The notes under the pieces were generated by a model. That model was not told the origin of the DNA, did no database searches, and saw nothing but the letters and a program-made list of their open reading frames with translations. Below are positions 41,076 through 50,466 of a stretch of DNA of 64,000 bases, in pieces. Source of the DNA: Terriglobia bacterium (lineage in GTDB: Bacteria; Acidobacteriota; Terriglobia; JAIQFV01). Where the stretch lies: the NCBI GenBank assembly GCA_028716525.1, contig JAQUPQ010000005.1, forward strand, positions 78,959 through 142,958. The letters are read 5' to 3'. The first letter of the stretch is position 1. Each line of letters begins with the position of its first letter. The position numbers were made by a program, and so were the translations under genes.

Positions 41076-43754
41076 ATGCGATTCGACAAATTCACTTTGA
41101 AAGCCCAGGAGGCCATTCAGGCCGCACAGGACCTGGCCTCCAAACAGAACCACCAGCAGCTGGAATCGCTGCATCTGCTGATGGCGTTGCTGCTGCAACC
41201 CGAAGGAGTGGTCCTGCCGACCCTGCAAAAGCTGGGCGCCCCGTCGAACGCCGTTGTAGCCGACACGGAACGAGCTCTGGAAACTCTCCCCAAGGTATCC
41301 GGCGGAGCCTCACAATTCATTTCTCCCGCGCTGAATCAAATATTGGAGCATGCCTTCAAAGAAGCGGATCAGTTCAAGGACGAATACGTTTCCACGGAGC
41401 ATCTGTTGCTGGCGATCGCGGACCGCAAAGGAGATGCCGCACAAACCATTCTGCAGAAGCACGGGGTCACACGTGACGCCATTCTGAAAGTGCTTACTTC
41501 GATTCGCGGCACCCAGCGGATCACCGATCAAAATCCGGAAGACAAGTATCAGGCCTTGGAGCGTTACGCCCGCGATCTCACGGACTTGGCGCGCAAAGGA
41601 AAACTCGATCCCGTGATCGGCCGTGACGACGAAATTCGGCGCGTGGTGCAAGTGTTGTCGCGGCGCACCAAAAACAATCCCGTCTTGATCGGCGAACCGG
41701 GGGTCGGAAAGACCGCCATCGTGGAAGGACTGGCGCGTCGCATCGTGGCCGGCGATGTTCCGGAATCCCTTAAGAACAAACGTTTGGTCGCTCTCGACAT
41801 GGGCGCGCTGGTGGCCGGAGCCAAGTACCGGGGCGAGTTCGAAGATCGCTTGAAGGCGGTCCTGAAAGAAATCAACGAGGCGGAAGGTCAGGTTGTTTTG
41901 TTCATCGATGAGCTGCACACCGTCGTCGGTGCAGGCGCCGCAGAAGGCGCCATTGATGCTTCCAACATGTTGAAGCCGGCGCTGGCTCGCGGCGAATTGC
42001 ACTGCATAGGCGCCACCACGATCAATGAATATAAGAAGTACATCGAAAAAGACGCCGCCTTGGAGCGACGTTTCCAGCAGGTCTATATCGGCGAGCCGTC
42101 AGTGGAGGACACCATCTCCATTCTGCGGGGCTTGAAAGAACGCTACGAAGTACATCACGGCGTCAAGATCAAAGACAGCGCCATCATTGCGGCGGCCACA
42201 CTCTCGAATCGTTACATCACCGATCGCTTCCTGCCGGACAAAGCCATCGACCTGGTAGACGAAGCGGCGTCTTCGTTGCGCATCCAAATCGATTCCATGC
42301 CGACGGAAATCGATGAGCTGGAGCGCCAGATTATGCAACTTCAAATCGAAAAACAGGCGCTCAAGCGCGAAGAGGATCCGGCCTCCAAGGAGCGCCTGAA
42401 AAAGATCGATCAGGAGTTGAGCGAGCTGGGCGAGAAGTCCAGCCAGATGAAACTGCGCTGGCAGGCGGAAAAAGACTCCATCGCCAAGATTCGCGAACTG
42501 AAGGAAAAGATCGAACGCCTCAAACTGGATGAAGAAAAGGCCGAGCGCGAGGGCAATTTCGAGCGTGTGGCCGCCATTCGCTACGGCGAGCGGGTCACGG
42601 TCCAAAAGGAACTCGACAAACTGAATGAAGAGCTCAAGGAGCAATCGATCTCCACGGGGACCCGTTTCCTGAAAGAGGAAGTCGACGAGGAAGACATTGC
42701 CTCCGTGGTTTCCAAATGGACCGGAATTCCTGTCTCCAAAATGTTGGAAGGCGAAGTGGCCAAGCTGGTGAAAATGGAGGACCGCTTGCGTGCCCGTGTG
42801 ATCGGACAGGATGAAGCACTGGTGGCCGTGGCCAATGCCATCCGTCGCAGCCGCGCCGGCTTGCAGGATCAGAAACGGCCCATCGGTTCATTTATTTTCC
42901 TGGGCCCCACGGGTGTCGGAAAAACTGAATTGGCCAGGGCGTTGGCGGAATTTCTCTTTGACGACGAACATGCCATGGTGCGTATCGATATGAGCGAGTA
43001 CATGGAAAAACATTCCGTGTCGCGTCTGATCGGCGCCCCGCCGGGCTACGTGGGTTACGAGGAAGGCGGTCAACTCACCGAAGCCATCAAGCGGCGCCCT
43101 TACTCCGTTGTTCTGTTTGATGAAATTGAGAAAGCCCACAGCGATGTGTTCAACGTTCTCTTGCAGATTCTGGACGACGGGCGGCTGACCGACGGCAAAG
43201 GCCGCACCATCGATTTCAAGAACACAGTGCTGATCATGACCTCCAATCTCGGTTCCTCGATGATTCAGGAATTCCAATCCAAGTTCGGGGAGTCCTTGAA
43301 AGAAGACCGCAAGCACGGCGTCACGGCGAGTGATATCGAATCCCGGCTGCAGGACCAGGTGCTGCAAATTCTGCGCGAACATTTCAAGCCGGAATTCTTG
43401 AACCGTATCGACGACATCATTGTCTTCCACTCGCTGGGACGGAACGAAATCCAGAAGATCATCGACCTGCAACTGTTTCAGTTGGAGCGCCTGGTCGCCG
43501 AAAAGAACCTGCAAATCTCTTTGACCGACCGGGCCCGGGAGCTGCTGCTGCGCGAGGGATACGATCCACAGTACGGCGCCCGCCCCATGAAGCGCGCGAT
43601 TCAGCGATTGATCATCAATCCGCTGTCTCTGCAACTGCTGGAAGGCAAAGTGAAGACCGGCGATCGGCTGGAGATCGACGCGGATCTCACCCGTGGCGAG
43701 ATGATTTTTGCCCCCGCTTCCAAATCCGCCACCAAACGCGCCCGCGTGAGTTGA
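41076..43754 (+). CDS. clpB: ATP-dependent disaggregase ClpB
   Basis: 892 residues from the ATG at 41076 (a TTG two codons upstream is possible; no strong ribosome binding site). N-domain repeats at ~1-145. AAA1: Walker A GEPGVGKT (~204), Walker [11 protein letters not shown] (~274). Coiled-coil middle domain at ~410-530 ([20 protein letters not shown]). AAA2: [17 protein letters not shown] (~609), [16 protein letters not shown] (~677), arginine finger in the LNRID region. With Hsp20 and the DnaK system it dissolves protein aggregates. The last 27 bp of the locus are duplicated ~220 bp downstream around a repeat element. Confidence 0.96.
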   Translation: MRFDKFTLKAQEAIQAAQDLASKQNHQQLESLHLLMALLLQPEGVVLPTLQKLGAPSNAVVADTERALETLPKVSGGASQFISPALNQILEHAFKEADQFKDEYVSTEHLLLAIADRKGDAAQTILQKHGVTRDAILKVLTSIRGTQRITDQNPEDKYQALERYARDLTDLARKGKLDPVIGRDDEIRRVVQVLSRRTKNNPVLIGEPGVGKTAIVEGLARRIVAGDVPESLKNKRLVALDMGALVAGAKYRGEFEDRLKAVLKEINEAEGQVVLFIDELHTVVGAGAAEGAIDASNMLKPALARGELHCIGATTINEYKKYIEKDAALERRFQQVYIGEPSVEDTISILRGLKERYEVHHGVKIKDSAIIAAATLSNRYITDRFLPDKAIDLVDEAASSLRIQIDSMPTEIDELERQIMQLQIEKQALKREEDPASKERLKKIDQELSELGEKSSQMKLRWQAEKDSIAKIRELKEKIERLKLDEEKAEREGNFERVAAIRYGERVTVQKELDKLNEELKEQSISTGTRFLKEEVDEEDIASVVSKWTGIPVSKMLEGEVAKLVKMEDRLRARVIGQDEALVAVANAIRRSRAGLQDQKRPIGSFIFLGPTGVGKTELARALAEFLFDDEHAMVRIDMSEYMEKHSVSRLIGAPPGYVGYEEGGQLTEAIKRRPYSVVLFDEIEKAHSDVFNVLLQILDDGRLTDGKGRTIDFKNTVLIMTSNLGSSMIQEFQSKFGESLKEDRKHGVTASDIESRLQDQVLQILREHFKPEFLNRIDDIIVFHSLGRNEIQKIIDLQLFQLERLVAEKNLQISLTDRARELLLREGYDPQYGARPMKRAIQRLIINPLSLQLLEGKVKTGDRLEIDADLTRGEMIFAPASKSATKRARVS

Positions 43755-43769
43755 GAACCCATGCTGACA

Positions 43770-43973
43770 GGGTGGCGCATACCCCGATCATTCGGGGTGT
43801 GCGGCAGGTTTGAGGGAATGGTGCTCCGCAACGGTTTTGGGGAGAGAGCTCTGAAGATTCAAATTAAGCTGGTGCTTCAAGGCAAGTAAATGTGCATTTG
43901 ATGCGAGCCGTTTCAACTATCCTCCAACCAAGAAGAACCGCACACATGCCACATACGCATGTGTGCGCCACCC
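43770..43973. repeat. 204-bp element with 10-bp inverted ends, flanked by a clpB-tail duplication
   Basis: Ends GGGTGGCGCA (43770-43779) and TGCGCCACCC (43964-43973). Subterminal hairpins are ACCCCGATCATTCGGGGT at the left and CACACATGCC...GCATGTGTG at the right. A 27-bp direct repeat (43733-43759 and 43980-44006, one mismatch) brackets it and copies the last bases of clpB. A shorter relative lies at 45249-45375. Confidence 0.7.
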
Positions 43974-44070
43974 CACCGCCAAACGCGCCCGCGTGAGTTA
44001 AGAACCGCTCTTGCCGTTGAATAACCGAATATCAGCGGTTCTGCAAAGCGAAGCGTGATAGGATATTTGC

Positions 44071-44313
44071 ATGATCCAAAAAGTGGTGAAGAAACGTCAT
44101 CTGAAGAATCAGGACTCCGTACGCGAAGATTTGGCTTACTGGTTGAGCAAAAGGCCGGAAGAACGCATCGCGGCCGTTGAACACTTGCGGAGGCAGTATT
44201 TTGGAGATTCAGCCCGACTTCAAAGAGTTGCTCGCGTTATTCAACGCCCGAAGAGTCAAATATGCAATCTTGCCGAGGAAATTGTTGGTGCCGACCCCAA
44301 CAACCGTGAGTAA
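44071..44313 (+). CDS. Antitoxin-like small protein, remnant of a nucleotidyltransferase pair
   Basis: 80 residues: VKKRHLKNQDSVREDLAYWL, then SKRPEERIAAVEHLRRQYFG and SARLQRVARVIQRP. This is the first-gene type found before AbiEii/MNT-like nucleotidyltransferases in toxin-antitoxin pairs (recognised from memory). The second gene's start overlaps this gene in another frame (44201 on), but only its first ~23 codons remain. The last ~18 residues (SQICNLAEEIVGADPNNRE) look like read-through past the usual end. Function probably lost. Confidence 0.6.
   Translation: MIQKVVKKRHLKNQDSVREDLAYWLSKRPEERIAAVEHLRRQYFGDSARLQRVARVIQRPKSQICNLAEEIVGADPNNRE
44201..44269 (+). pseudogene. N-terminal fragment of a nucleotidyltransferase (toxin) gene
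   Basis: Starting at a TTG, the frame reads LEIQPDFKELLALFNARRVKYAI, the conserved beginning of DUF6036/AbiEii-type nucleotidyltransferases that normally continues into a GG-Y-A nucleotidyltransferase core. Here the similarity stops after ~23 residues and the frame continues into unrelated sequence, so the gene is truncated by deletion. Confidence 0.55.
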
Positions 44314-44324
44314 GGAAATTCCAA

Positions 44325-44621
44325 ATGGGAAAATCAACAAAAATCACGATTCGCGTCTTTGTATCAGTTGTGCTGGGATGGTTTTTCGTAACGATTCTAG
44401 CGTTTGGGTCCTACTGGTTTAAAGAGGGGCAACCTCTCAGATATTGGCGAGCAAACAACTGGATTGCGAAATTCCTCCAGAATGCTGGTTCACTGTTTGG
44501 TTGGACGTATTTCGGCTTCGTCTGCACACTCATACTTTATTCCGCATTAATATTCTCTCTTCTGACATACTTGAGTGCTTGGAGAGGAAAAAAGTCTAGT
44601 AGACATACCATCAAATGCTAG
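44325..44621 (+). CDS. Small membrane protein with two transmembrane helices
   Basis: 98 residues; AGGA lies 8 bases before the ATG. Helix 1 at ~10-30 (RVFVSVVLGWFFVTILAFGS) and helix 2 at ~58-85 (GWTYFGFVCTLILYSALIFS) with a basic tail (WRGKKSSRH). Base composition is visibly more AT-rich than its neighbours, suggesting recent arrival, possibly with the event that truncated the nucleotidyltransferase. No family recognised. Confidence 0.6.
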   Translation: MGKSTKITIRVFVSVVLGWFFVTILAFGSYWFKEGQPLRYWRANNWIAKFLQNAGSLFGWTYFGFVCTLILYSALIFSLLTYLSAWRGKKSSRHTIKC

Positions 44622-44726
44622 GAATGTATTTCCGAATGGCATTTTCCTTGCCCAAAGCCAATTACAAGCTGCTGAAGCGCAAAGCCTTCGTCAGCACATA
44701 GGTATCTCGGAACGGTGAGGTTTCAT

Positions 44727-45236
44727 ATGTCAAACTCGGAAGATCCTAAACGCATTCTCCTCAGGCACTTTCTCGCCGCTTTGGCTTATCGCACGCAGAA
44801 GGCCTTACGCGGCGCACCGCCGGATTTTGGTGATTATGACCCGGGCGCACAAGTGCGTCCTCCGGGAGAACTCGTTCGCCATATGACCAGCGTCCTGGGG
44901 TATGCACGGACGTTCTTTCTCGGCGGTGTCTATCGGCCCGAGCCGCTCGACACGCTGGCGGCCGAGGAACAACGCTTTCACGGCATGCTGCAGGAACTCG
45001 GCACGCTTTTGGCAGGCAGTACACCGCTTCGGGGGATCACGGAGGAGCAGTTGCTCCAAGGTCCGTTCTCGGATGCCATGACGCATGCCGGTCAACTTGC
45101 TCTCCTCCGACGCTTGGCCGGCTCGCCCGTGCCGCCTGAGAACTTCGTGTTTGCATCAATCAGCGGTGATCGGCTCGGTTCGGATCAGTCGGAGCCCGCA
45201 AGCCCCGACGCCGAGTGGCCGGAGCGGCCTGAATGA
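44727..45236 (+). CDS. DinB-superfamily protein
   Basis: 169 residues from the ATG at 44727 (GAGG 6 bases upstream). Four-helix DinB-like layout with metal-ligand candidates: ILLRHFLAALAYRTQKAL (~11), ELVRHMTSVLGYARTFFLGG (~48-67, first His) and DAMTHAGQLALLRRLAGSPVPPENF (~113-137, second His). A third ligand is not obvious. DinB-like proteins include thiol-dependent S-transferases (bacillithiol/mycothiol type), but many are uncharacterised. The C-terminal ~25 residues are low complexity (SDQSEPASPDAEWPERPE). Confidence 0.75.
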   Translation: MSNSEDPKRILLRHFLAALAYRTQKALRGAPPDFGDYDPGAQVRPPGELVRHMTSVLGYARTFFLGGVYRPEPLDTLAAEEQRFHGMLQELGTLLAGSTPLRGITEEQLLQGPFSDAMTHAGQLALLRRLAGSPVPPENFVFASISGDRLGSDQSEPASPDAEWPERPE

Positions 45237-45248
45237 AATGGCCGCGCC

Positions 45249-45375
45249 GGTGGGGTGCATACCCCGACCTATCGGGGTGTGCGATGCTTCGTGGGAGAGC
45301 GCTTCACCCCTTCGATCGCAACACGCAAATTCCCAGCCGCACACATGCCATACACGCATGTGTGTGCCACCCACC
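45249..45375. repeat. Second copy of the 'ggtgg...ccacc' element (127 bp)
   Basis: Begins GGTGGGGTGCATACCCCGACC and ends CACGCATGTGTGTGCCACCCACC. The left hairpin (ACCCCGACCTATCGGGGT) and right hairpin (CACACATGCC...GCATGTGTG) match the element at 43770-43973, with a shorter unrelated middle. Confidence 0.68.
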
Positions 45376-45408
45376 ACCCACGCCCGGGTGGGCTAAGGAG
45401 CAGGATTT

Positions 45409-45444
45409 CTCTGCGCAATCTCCGCGCCCTCGGCGTCTCGGCGT
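45409..45444. repeat. Solo GxxExxY-type terminal repeat
   Basis: CTCTGCGCAATCTCCGCGCCCTCGGCGTCTCGGCGTT resembles the right terminal repeat at 28345-28381; no partner arm or gene is nearby. The 45237-45593 spacer holds only this and the preceding element. Confidence 0.55.
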
Positions 45445-45593
45445 TGAATAACCTTCTGTAGACCCAACGCTCTCATTCCCCACGGAAAATCCGCGCCCCA
45501 GTTTCCCTGCAGTCGAGCTTAGTGATAGTCTTATGGGTCGCGATGTCGCGAAAAACAGGACCTATACGACTAGATATGACCAATGCGAGTTGC

Positions 45594-46904
45594 ATGAACA
45601 AAAAAGATCTTCTTGAACAAATGATAGCGACGCATCCGACGGTGCCCCAAGAAGCCATCGTCAAGGAAGATCTGCTGCGCGGAGGAGTGGCCTTCAGTGA
45701 CGACGCCTTGCGCGTCGCCGCCGGTTTTCAACCCAAGTCCTATTTCATTTTTTCATTCGATTTGATTCCCATCAAAGAGATGGGCGAGCGGCGCGACGAT
45801 CTTCACGCGCCGGAAGAGATTTGTCTCCAAGGCGGGCCCTCGAATTTCCGTCGCACCATCGTCTCGGTGCGATTGAATCCCGCTTCGCCCTATCGCATCG
45901 AGATCAGCGACGACGGCAAGATGGTGCTGACCGTCGAAAGCGGATCGGAAAACGGAAATCCAAAACGCACGATTGTTACTGAAGTCAGCTATCGCCCTTT
46001 GCCGGAATATTATGCGCGGACACTTGCCAGCGGCCGCCCGCTCCACGAAGTTGCTCCCAACATCGAGTGGGGATATTTGCTATACCTGACGGTCTACCGC
46101 AAGTGCCAGTACTTCGGATTCGAAGAAGAGTGCCGGTTTTGCGATATCAACGAAAATTATCGACAACAGATTGCAGCAGGCCGCCCCTACGAAATCGTAA
46201 AGACACCGGAAGAGATTCTCGAAGCGTTGGAGATCATCGCCGAGATGGATGAAACTGCGCGGGCCTATACCGTCACCGGGGGCTCCATCACTTCAAAGCT
46301 GCGCGGTCACACCGAGGCGGATTTCTACGAGCGTTATCCGCTGGCGATCGAAAAGCGTTTTCCAGGTCGCTGGATTTCCAAGTTGGTGGTGCAAGCCCTG
46401 CCGCTGGACGACGTGAAGCGGTTCAAAGACGCCGGGGTTCAAATCTACCACCCCAACTATGAAGTTTGGGACGACCGATTGTTTGGAATCATTTGTGCGG
46501 GAAAAAATCGTTACGTCGGGCGCGAGGAGTGGCATCGGCGAATCATTGATGCCGCGAAAGTCTTCGGGCCGGATTACGTCATACCAAATTTCGTGGCCGG
46601 AATCGAGATGTCGCAACCGGATGGATTTCGAACTGTAGACGAGGCGATCGCTTCGACCGCGGAAGGCCTGGAATTCTTCATGTCACACGGCATCAAACCG
46701 CGATTCACAACCTGGTGTCCCGAACCGCTGAGCGTATTGGGACAAAGAAATCCGCAAGGGGCCCCGCTCGAATATCACGTGCGACTGCTGGAAACTTATC
46801 ATTCTCTAATTCGTAAATATAAGTTGTCGCCTCCGCCGGGATACGGTGAACCCGGCCTGGGCAGAGCGGTGTTCTCAGTGAGTGCATTTATGGATTGTTT
46901 TTGA
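45594..46904 (+). CDS. Radical SAM protein with CX8CX2C cluster motif
   Basis: 436 residues from the ATG at 45594 (weak GAG upstream; 45576 possible). After a ~150-residue N-terminal domain (SYFIFSFDLIPIKEM, PSPYRIEISDDGKMVLTVE-like strands), WGYLLYLTVYRKCQYFGFEE runs into ECRFCDIN: cysteines at 171, 180 and 183, so C-x8-C-x2-C in place of the common CX3CX2C. A GGE-like SAM motif appears as VTGGSITSKL (~225). The remainder is TIM-barrel-like with KLVVQALPLDDVKRFKDAG and CPEPLSVLGQ. A radical SAM enzyme of unknown substrate. No precursor peptide or partner gene adjoins. Confidence 0.82.
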   Translation: MNKKDLLEQMIATHPTVPQEAIVKEDLLRGGVAFSDDALRVAAGFQPKSYFIFSFDLIPIKEMGERRDDLHAPEEICLQGGPSNFRRTIVSVRLNPASPYRIEISDDGKMVLTVESGSENGNPKRTIVTEVSYRPLPEYYARTLASGRPLHEVAPNIEWGYLLYLTVYRKCQYFGFEEECRFCDINENYRQQIAAGRPYEIVKTPEEILEALEIIAEMDETARAYTVTGGSITSKLRGHTEADFYERYPLAIEKRFPGRWISKLVVQALPLDDVKRFKDAGVQIYHPNYEVWDDRLFGIICAGKNRYVGREEWHRRIIDAAKVFGPDYVIPNFVAGIEMSQPDGFRTVDEAIASTAEGLEFFMSHGIKPRFTTWCPEPLSVLGQRNPQGAPLEYHVRLLETYHSLIRKYKLSPPPGYGEPGLGRAVFSVSAFMDCF

Positions 46905-46905
46905 A

Positions 46906-47128
46906 GCAGGTGCCAGGGGTCAGGTGTCGGGTGTCAGAAAACAGCTGTCAGCAATCAGTTTTCAGCTACAAGCCTCAAGCCATAAGCCCGAAGCGAGCAA
47001 AGACCACTGACAAGAAGGAAACACCTTAAATCCGTTTTGTTTGCTTGGAGCTTAGGGCTTATAGCTGAGAGCTGAATGCTGACGACTGATAAATAACCCC
47101 TGAAACCCGACACCCGACACCTGTTACC
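46906..47128. repeat. Dispersed palindromic repeat (family 'cagc/gtgtc'), copy 2
   Basis: The left arm starts GCAGGTGCCAGGGGTCAGGT and the right arm ends CCCGACACCCGACACCTGTT, largely complementary; inner arms CAGCTGTCAGCAATCAG and GCTGAGAGCTGAATGCTGA pair too. The central 90 bases (AAACACCTTAAATCCGTTTT and surroundings) are nearly identical to copy 3 at 50467-50664. Confidence 0.8.
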
Positions 47129-47233
47129 TCAGGACATTGACAATGTCGCCTTCGATCTTAATATTCAATATTGAAGCACCAAGGTATATTGCGGCGGCAT
47201 CGTACCCTCCGCACAAGAGAAAGGTTTGAATTC

Positions 47234-48100
47234 ATGAATGGCGTAAAGACGGTTTTGTTGCTGGGTTTGTTGACGGGTTTGTTGTTGTTTGTCGGCGAAA
47301 CGTTAGGAGGACAAAACGGCATGATGCTGGCCTTGGTCATCGCCGTCGTGATGAACTTCGCCAGCTACTTTTGGTCCGACAAGATCGCATTGGCGATGAA
47401 CGGGGCGAAACCAATTTCGCGTGAAGATGCGCCCATGGTGTACCGGATTTGTGAGCGATTGACCGCCAACAATCATCTGCCGATGCCGAAGATTTACGCA
47501 ATTCCAACGGATTCCCCCAACGCCTTTGCGACGGGACGAAATCCGGAGCACGCCTCGGTGGCCTTTACCACAGGAATCCTGAAAATTCTGGACGAGCAGG
47601 AATTGGAAGGTGTGATTGCGCACGAGTTGAGCCACGTGAAGAATCGCGACATCCTCATCAGTGCCGTCGCCGCCACCATCGCCGGCGCCTTGACGATGGT
47701 TGCGCGCATGGCCTATTGGGCGGAATTATTCGGGGGTTTCGGCGGACGCTCCAGTGATGACGAGCGGGGCGGCGGAATCTTCTCGGGACTGTTGATGATC
47801 ATTGTCGCGCCGATTGCCGCCATGTTGATCCAACTGGCTATTTCCCGTTCGCGCGAATATCAAGCTGATGCCAGCGGCGCTGAAATGACACACAATCCTT
47901 ACGGGCTCGCCAATGCTCTTCAGAAGTTGGATGTCTACTCCAAGCGACTGCCCATGCAGGCGTCGCCCTCGACCGCGCACATGTTCATCGTGCAACCTTT
48001 CACCGGCCGAGGTTTGATGAACGCCGTGGGAAATCTGTTTTCGACGCATCCCCCGATTGCTAAACGGATTGAACGCTTGACCGGGAGAAAGATGGAATAA
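47234..48100 (+). CDS. htpX: HtpX-type membrane zinc metalloprotease
   Basis: 288 residues from the ATG at 47234 (AAAGG upstream). Two N-terminal helices (~4-50), then PKIYAIPTDSPNAFATGRNP (~85), the zinc site VIAHELSHVKNRDILISAVAATIAGA (~131-156; HELSH plus a downstream Glu in SREYQADASGAE at ~206) and two further membrane segments. The ending TGRGLMNAVGNLFSTHPPIAKRIERL is typical. Inner-membrane quality control of misfolded membrane proteins, with the active site on the cytoplasmic face. Followed by a strong terminator. Confidence 0.94.
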   Translation: MNGVKTVLLLGLLTGLLLFVGETLGGQNGMMLALVIAVVMNFASYFWSDKIALAMNGAKPISREDAPMVYRICERLTANNHLPMPKIYAIPTDSPNAFATGRNPEHASVAFTTGILKILDEQELEGVIAHELSHVKNRDILISAVAATIAGALTMVARMAYWAELFGGFGGRSSDDERGGGIFSGLLMIIVAPIAAMLIQLAISRSREYQADASGAEMTHNPYGLANALQKLDVYSKRLPMQASPSTAHMFIVQPFTGRGLMNAVGNLFSTHPPIAKRIERLTGRKME

Positions 48101-48148
48101 TCAAGATCGGTCCGCTGCAGGGCCTTCAGATCAAACCCTGAAACAAAA

Positions 48149-48179
48149 ACGGCGCTCCAAGAAGGAGCGCCGTTTTTTT
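48149..48179 (+). terminator. Terminator of htpX
   Basis: ACGGCGCTCC (48149-48158), 5-base loop, GGAGCGCCGT (48164-48173), then TTTTTT. Confidence 0.93.
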
Positions 48180-48300
48180 CGCCAAGGTTTGGTAGTCGCG
48201 GCACGTTTTCAAGCCGCGGGCTCTTGAGAAACAAATCGATGATAAGGATCTTGAATCCGGCATCCCCGACCTATGAAGCAGGCGGGGCCACCCATCCTCC

Positions 48301-48999
48301 TCAACCTTTCTTCTTGAACATGGCCTTTCCCAGCAGACCACCCAGAGCCCCGAAAATGGAATACAGGATCAGAGAAACAATCAACCCGAGGATGATGGCT
48401 CCTATGGCGAATCCGGGGGAAAAGAAGTTCGACAGCATATCTCGGAGTTGAGGCGGAACATTCGAGTCTTGGCCGAGCTGGTCCATGATTCGCTGGCTCA
48501 TCGAGCTCATCATGTTGTGCATCATAAGCCTCACCGGGATGGACAAAATCGTCGCGACCACTGCCGCCACGATTCCACTTTGCAATCCCAGCAGAGCGCT
48601 GTCGCCGCTCTGAACGACGGGGACTTCACGACTGTATAGATAAACGGTCAATGCGCCCCCCACAATCACCCACAGGCAGCAGCATATATTGCCGGCAGAG
48701 ATGATCGGAATTCCTGACAACAGACCCGCCACCAAACCGCCCAGCAGCACCGCCTTCATTTTATTGGGCGGCACAGATCCCGGAGCCCCATATTGAGGCG
48801 GAGCCCCCCACTGGGGTTGTTGCTGTTGGGGCGGCGTCCACTGCGGTTGGGCCGGCTGAGCCGGAGGAGGTGGTGTCCACTGCGGCGGAGTCGACGGTGG
48901 AGGAGTTGCGGCCTGAGTTGCCACGGGTATCCCACAGACCTGGCAAAAACGAGAGCCTTCGTCAATACGGTTTCCACAGCTGGAACAAAAGGCAGGCAT
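48301..48999 (-). CDS. Zinc-ribbon membrane protein with Pro/Gln-rich linker
   Basis: 232 residues. N-terminal zinc ribbon FCSSCGNRIDEGSRFCQVCG (~4-23), then a Pro/Gln/Trp-rich linker (~35-75, repeats of PQWTPPPP), then four hydrophobic segments (~83-105, 108-120, 135-155, 193-222) with a Met-rich loop (MMHNMMSSMSQRIMDQL). No known catalytic motif. Start preceded by GGGAG. It is followed on the same strand by a second zinc-ribbon gene upstream, so the pair probably forms one operon. Function unknown. Confidence 0.72.
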   Translation of the reverse strand: MPAFCSSCGNRIDEGSRFCQVCGIPVATQAATPPPSTPPQWTPPPPAQPAQPQWTPPQQQQPQWGAPPQYGAPGSVPPNKMKAVLLGGLVAGLLSGIPIISAGNICCCLWVIVGGALTVYLYSREVPVVQSGDSALLGLQSGIVAAVVATILSIPVRLMMHNMMSSMSQRIMDQLGQDSNVPPQLRDMLSNFFSPGFAIGAIILGLIVSLILYSIFGALGGLLGKAMFKKKG

Positions 49000-49088
49000 A
49001 GTGATCTCCCTGAAATGATCGTTGGTTTACTGTTGGAACAATCGAATCTCTTGAAAACCCAAGTTCCGCCGCAACATGCCCCACGCAA

Positions 49089-49802
49089 TTACTGCGGCCG
49101 GTTCCCCGTCATGTTGCTGACCGAAATCTTTGTGGTTCCATTGCCCTCATCTTCAACCACAATGGTCTTCCACGAATCCTGGGTCGTCACATTCAAAACG
49201 ACAGAGTGTTTTCCCTCGGCTGTAGTTTCAAGAACAGTGGCTTTGCTGCCCAGGCGGCCTTTGTAAAAAGATACCACTTGATCAACGCTGTCGGACGTGG
49301 TGAAAGCGGCCCCGCCGATCATTCCGCCCTTGCCACCTTCACCGCTAAAGGTCACCGATCCTGCCCCTTCGTCGGCTTTGGCTCCCGGGTAGATAGCAAC
49401 CCCGAGTTTCTCTTCGGTGATTTCATCGCGGGCGTTGATCTTCATTTGTCCCCCGGGGGTGTTGATGGAGACTTCGGCCTTTCCGCCGGGACCTTCCTTC
49501 ACTGAAACATTGTCAAGCACGGTCTTCTTGATGAACAGTCCGGCGCCGACCAACCCGACGACAATCAACACGACGAGAACTCCCAAGGCAATTAAAATGA
49601 CCTTCAATGCTCCGCCGGATTTTTGCGGTGGAGCCGGAGGCATGCCGGTCTGCGGGCCGGGGGTGCTCCAAGGCTGCGATGGCGGAGGCGGAGCAGCGCC
49701 CACGGGTGCGGCAGCGGGCTGGGGAGCTAAGGCGCCGCAATTGGGACAAAACTTTGATCCCGAATCGATTGGGCTTCCACATTTTCCACAAAAGACTGCC
49801 AT
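49089..49802 (-). CDS. Zinc-ribbon, single-pass membrane protein
   Basis: 237 residues. Zinc ribbon FCGKCGSPIDSGSKFCPNCG (~4-23), Pro/Ala linker, one transmembrane helix LKVILIALGVLVVLIVVGLVGAGLFI (~66-91), then an extracytoplasmic domain with strands (GGQMKINARDEI, KLGVAIYPGAKADEGAGSVTF, DQVVSFYKGRLGSKATVLET). YPGA followed by a charged beta-domain and VVSFYK is a layout seen in other acidobacterial secreted proteins. GAGG before the start. Probably co-transcribed with the next zinc-ribbon gene. Confidence 0.72.
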   Translation of the reverse strand: MAVFCGKCGSPIDSGSKFCPNCGALAPQPAAAPVGAAPPPPSQPWSTPGPQTGMPPAPPQKSGGALKVILIALGVLVVLIVVGLVGAGLFIKKTVLDNVSVKEGPGGKAEVSINTPGGQMKINARDEITEEKLGVAIYPGAKADEGAGSVTFSGEGGKGGMIGGAAFTTSDSVDQVVSFYKGRLGSKATVLETTAEGKHSVVLNVTTQDSWKTIVVEDEGNGTTKISVSNMTGNRPQ

Positions 49803-49910
49803 GATGTACTGCCTCCTCGCTGAGTTTACTCTTTGGTCTGCTTGTTCTTCAGTCTCAAATACCGAATTCTCCCTAAATTCCCGGTCGAAAGAGAGACGCG
49901 CGACGGCGAC

Positions 49911-50453
49911 TCAAATGCGGTCGACCATTTGATTCACCACGGACCGGAATTTGTTTTTCTCAGGATTCGGTAAAAACAGATCGAAGAATGAAGGTAACAA
50001 ATAGAACGGCGCCACTATACCACAAATCGCGCCGGTCAGATATCGGGACCAGGGAGTGGTCGATCGAATCCCCAATAGCTCCGAACCCACGTCGGCTGCC
50101 ATCAACGCCAGCGCAACAAAGAGATACACTCTTCGCGGCGTTTGAACTCTCTCGTCACGGTCAATTCCCTGCCGAAGCGATTTTCCCCAAACGGCAAAAA
50201 GTACCATGCCCAAAAGTGCTCCGGAATAAATACCGGTGCAGCGGTTGCACACTCCAAAGGGTTGATTAAAAACCAGAAAAGACCGTTCAGGCCTTTGGTG
50301 GCACAGCGGTGAGAAGAGAAGATAGAGCCAGGCAGCAACCGTTCGATACCCGCGGGCGGCGGCCCAGGGAGCGCCCACAATCGCGACATTCCAAAGAACG
50401 GCCGCAGCGAGAAGCAGGAAGTAAACGGTGAAGAGTTTTTTTCGATCAGTCAT
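49911..50453 (-). CDS. DUF2085 membrane protein
   Basis: 180 residues with four to five hydrophobic segments. The diagnostic DUF2085 block is LLFSPLCHQRPERSFLVFNQPFGVCNRCTGIYSGALLG (~45-82), with CHQRPERS and a CNRCTG pair. The rest is hydrophobic (LFVALALMAADVGSELLGI) with a basic tail. The family is a widespread uncharacterised membrane protein; the Cys/His cluster may bind metal. Separated from the zinc-ribbon pair by ~110 bp, same strand. Confidence 0.87.
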   Translation of the reverse strand: MTDRKKLFTVYFLLLAAAVLWNVAIVGAPWAAARGYRTVAAWLYLLFSPLCHQRPERSFLVFNQPFGVCNRCTGIYSGALLGMVLFAVWGKSLRQGIDRDERVQTPRRVYLFVALALMAADVGSELLGIRSTTPWSRYLTGAICGIVAPFYLLPSFFDLFLPNPEKNKFRSVVNQMVDRI

Positions 50454-50466
50454 GGGAACAATGAAG

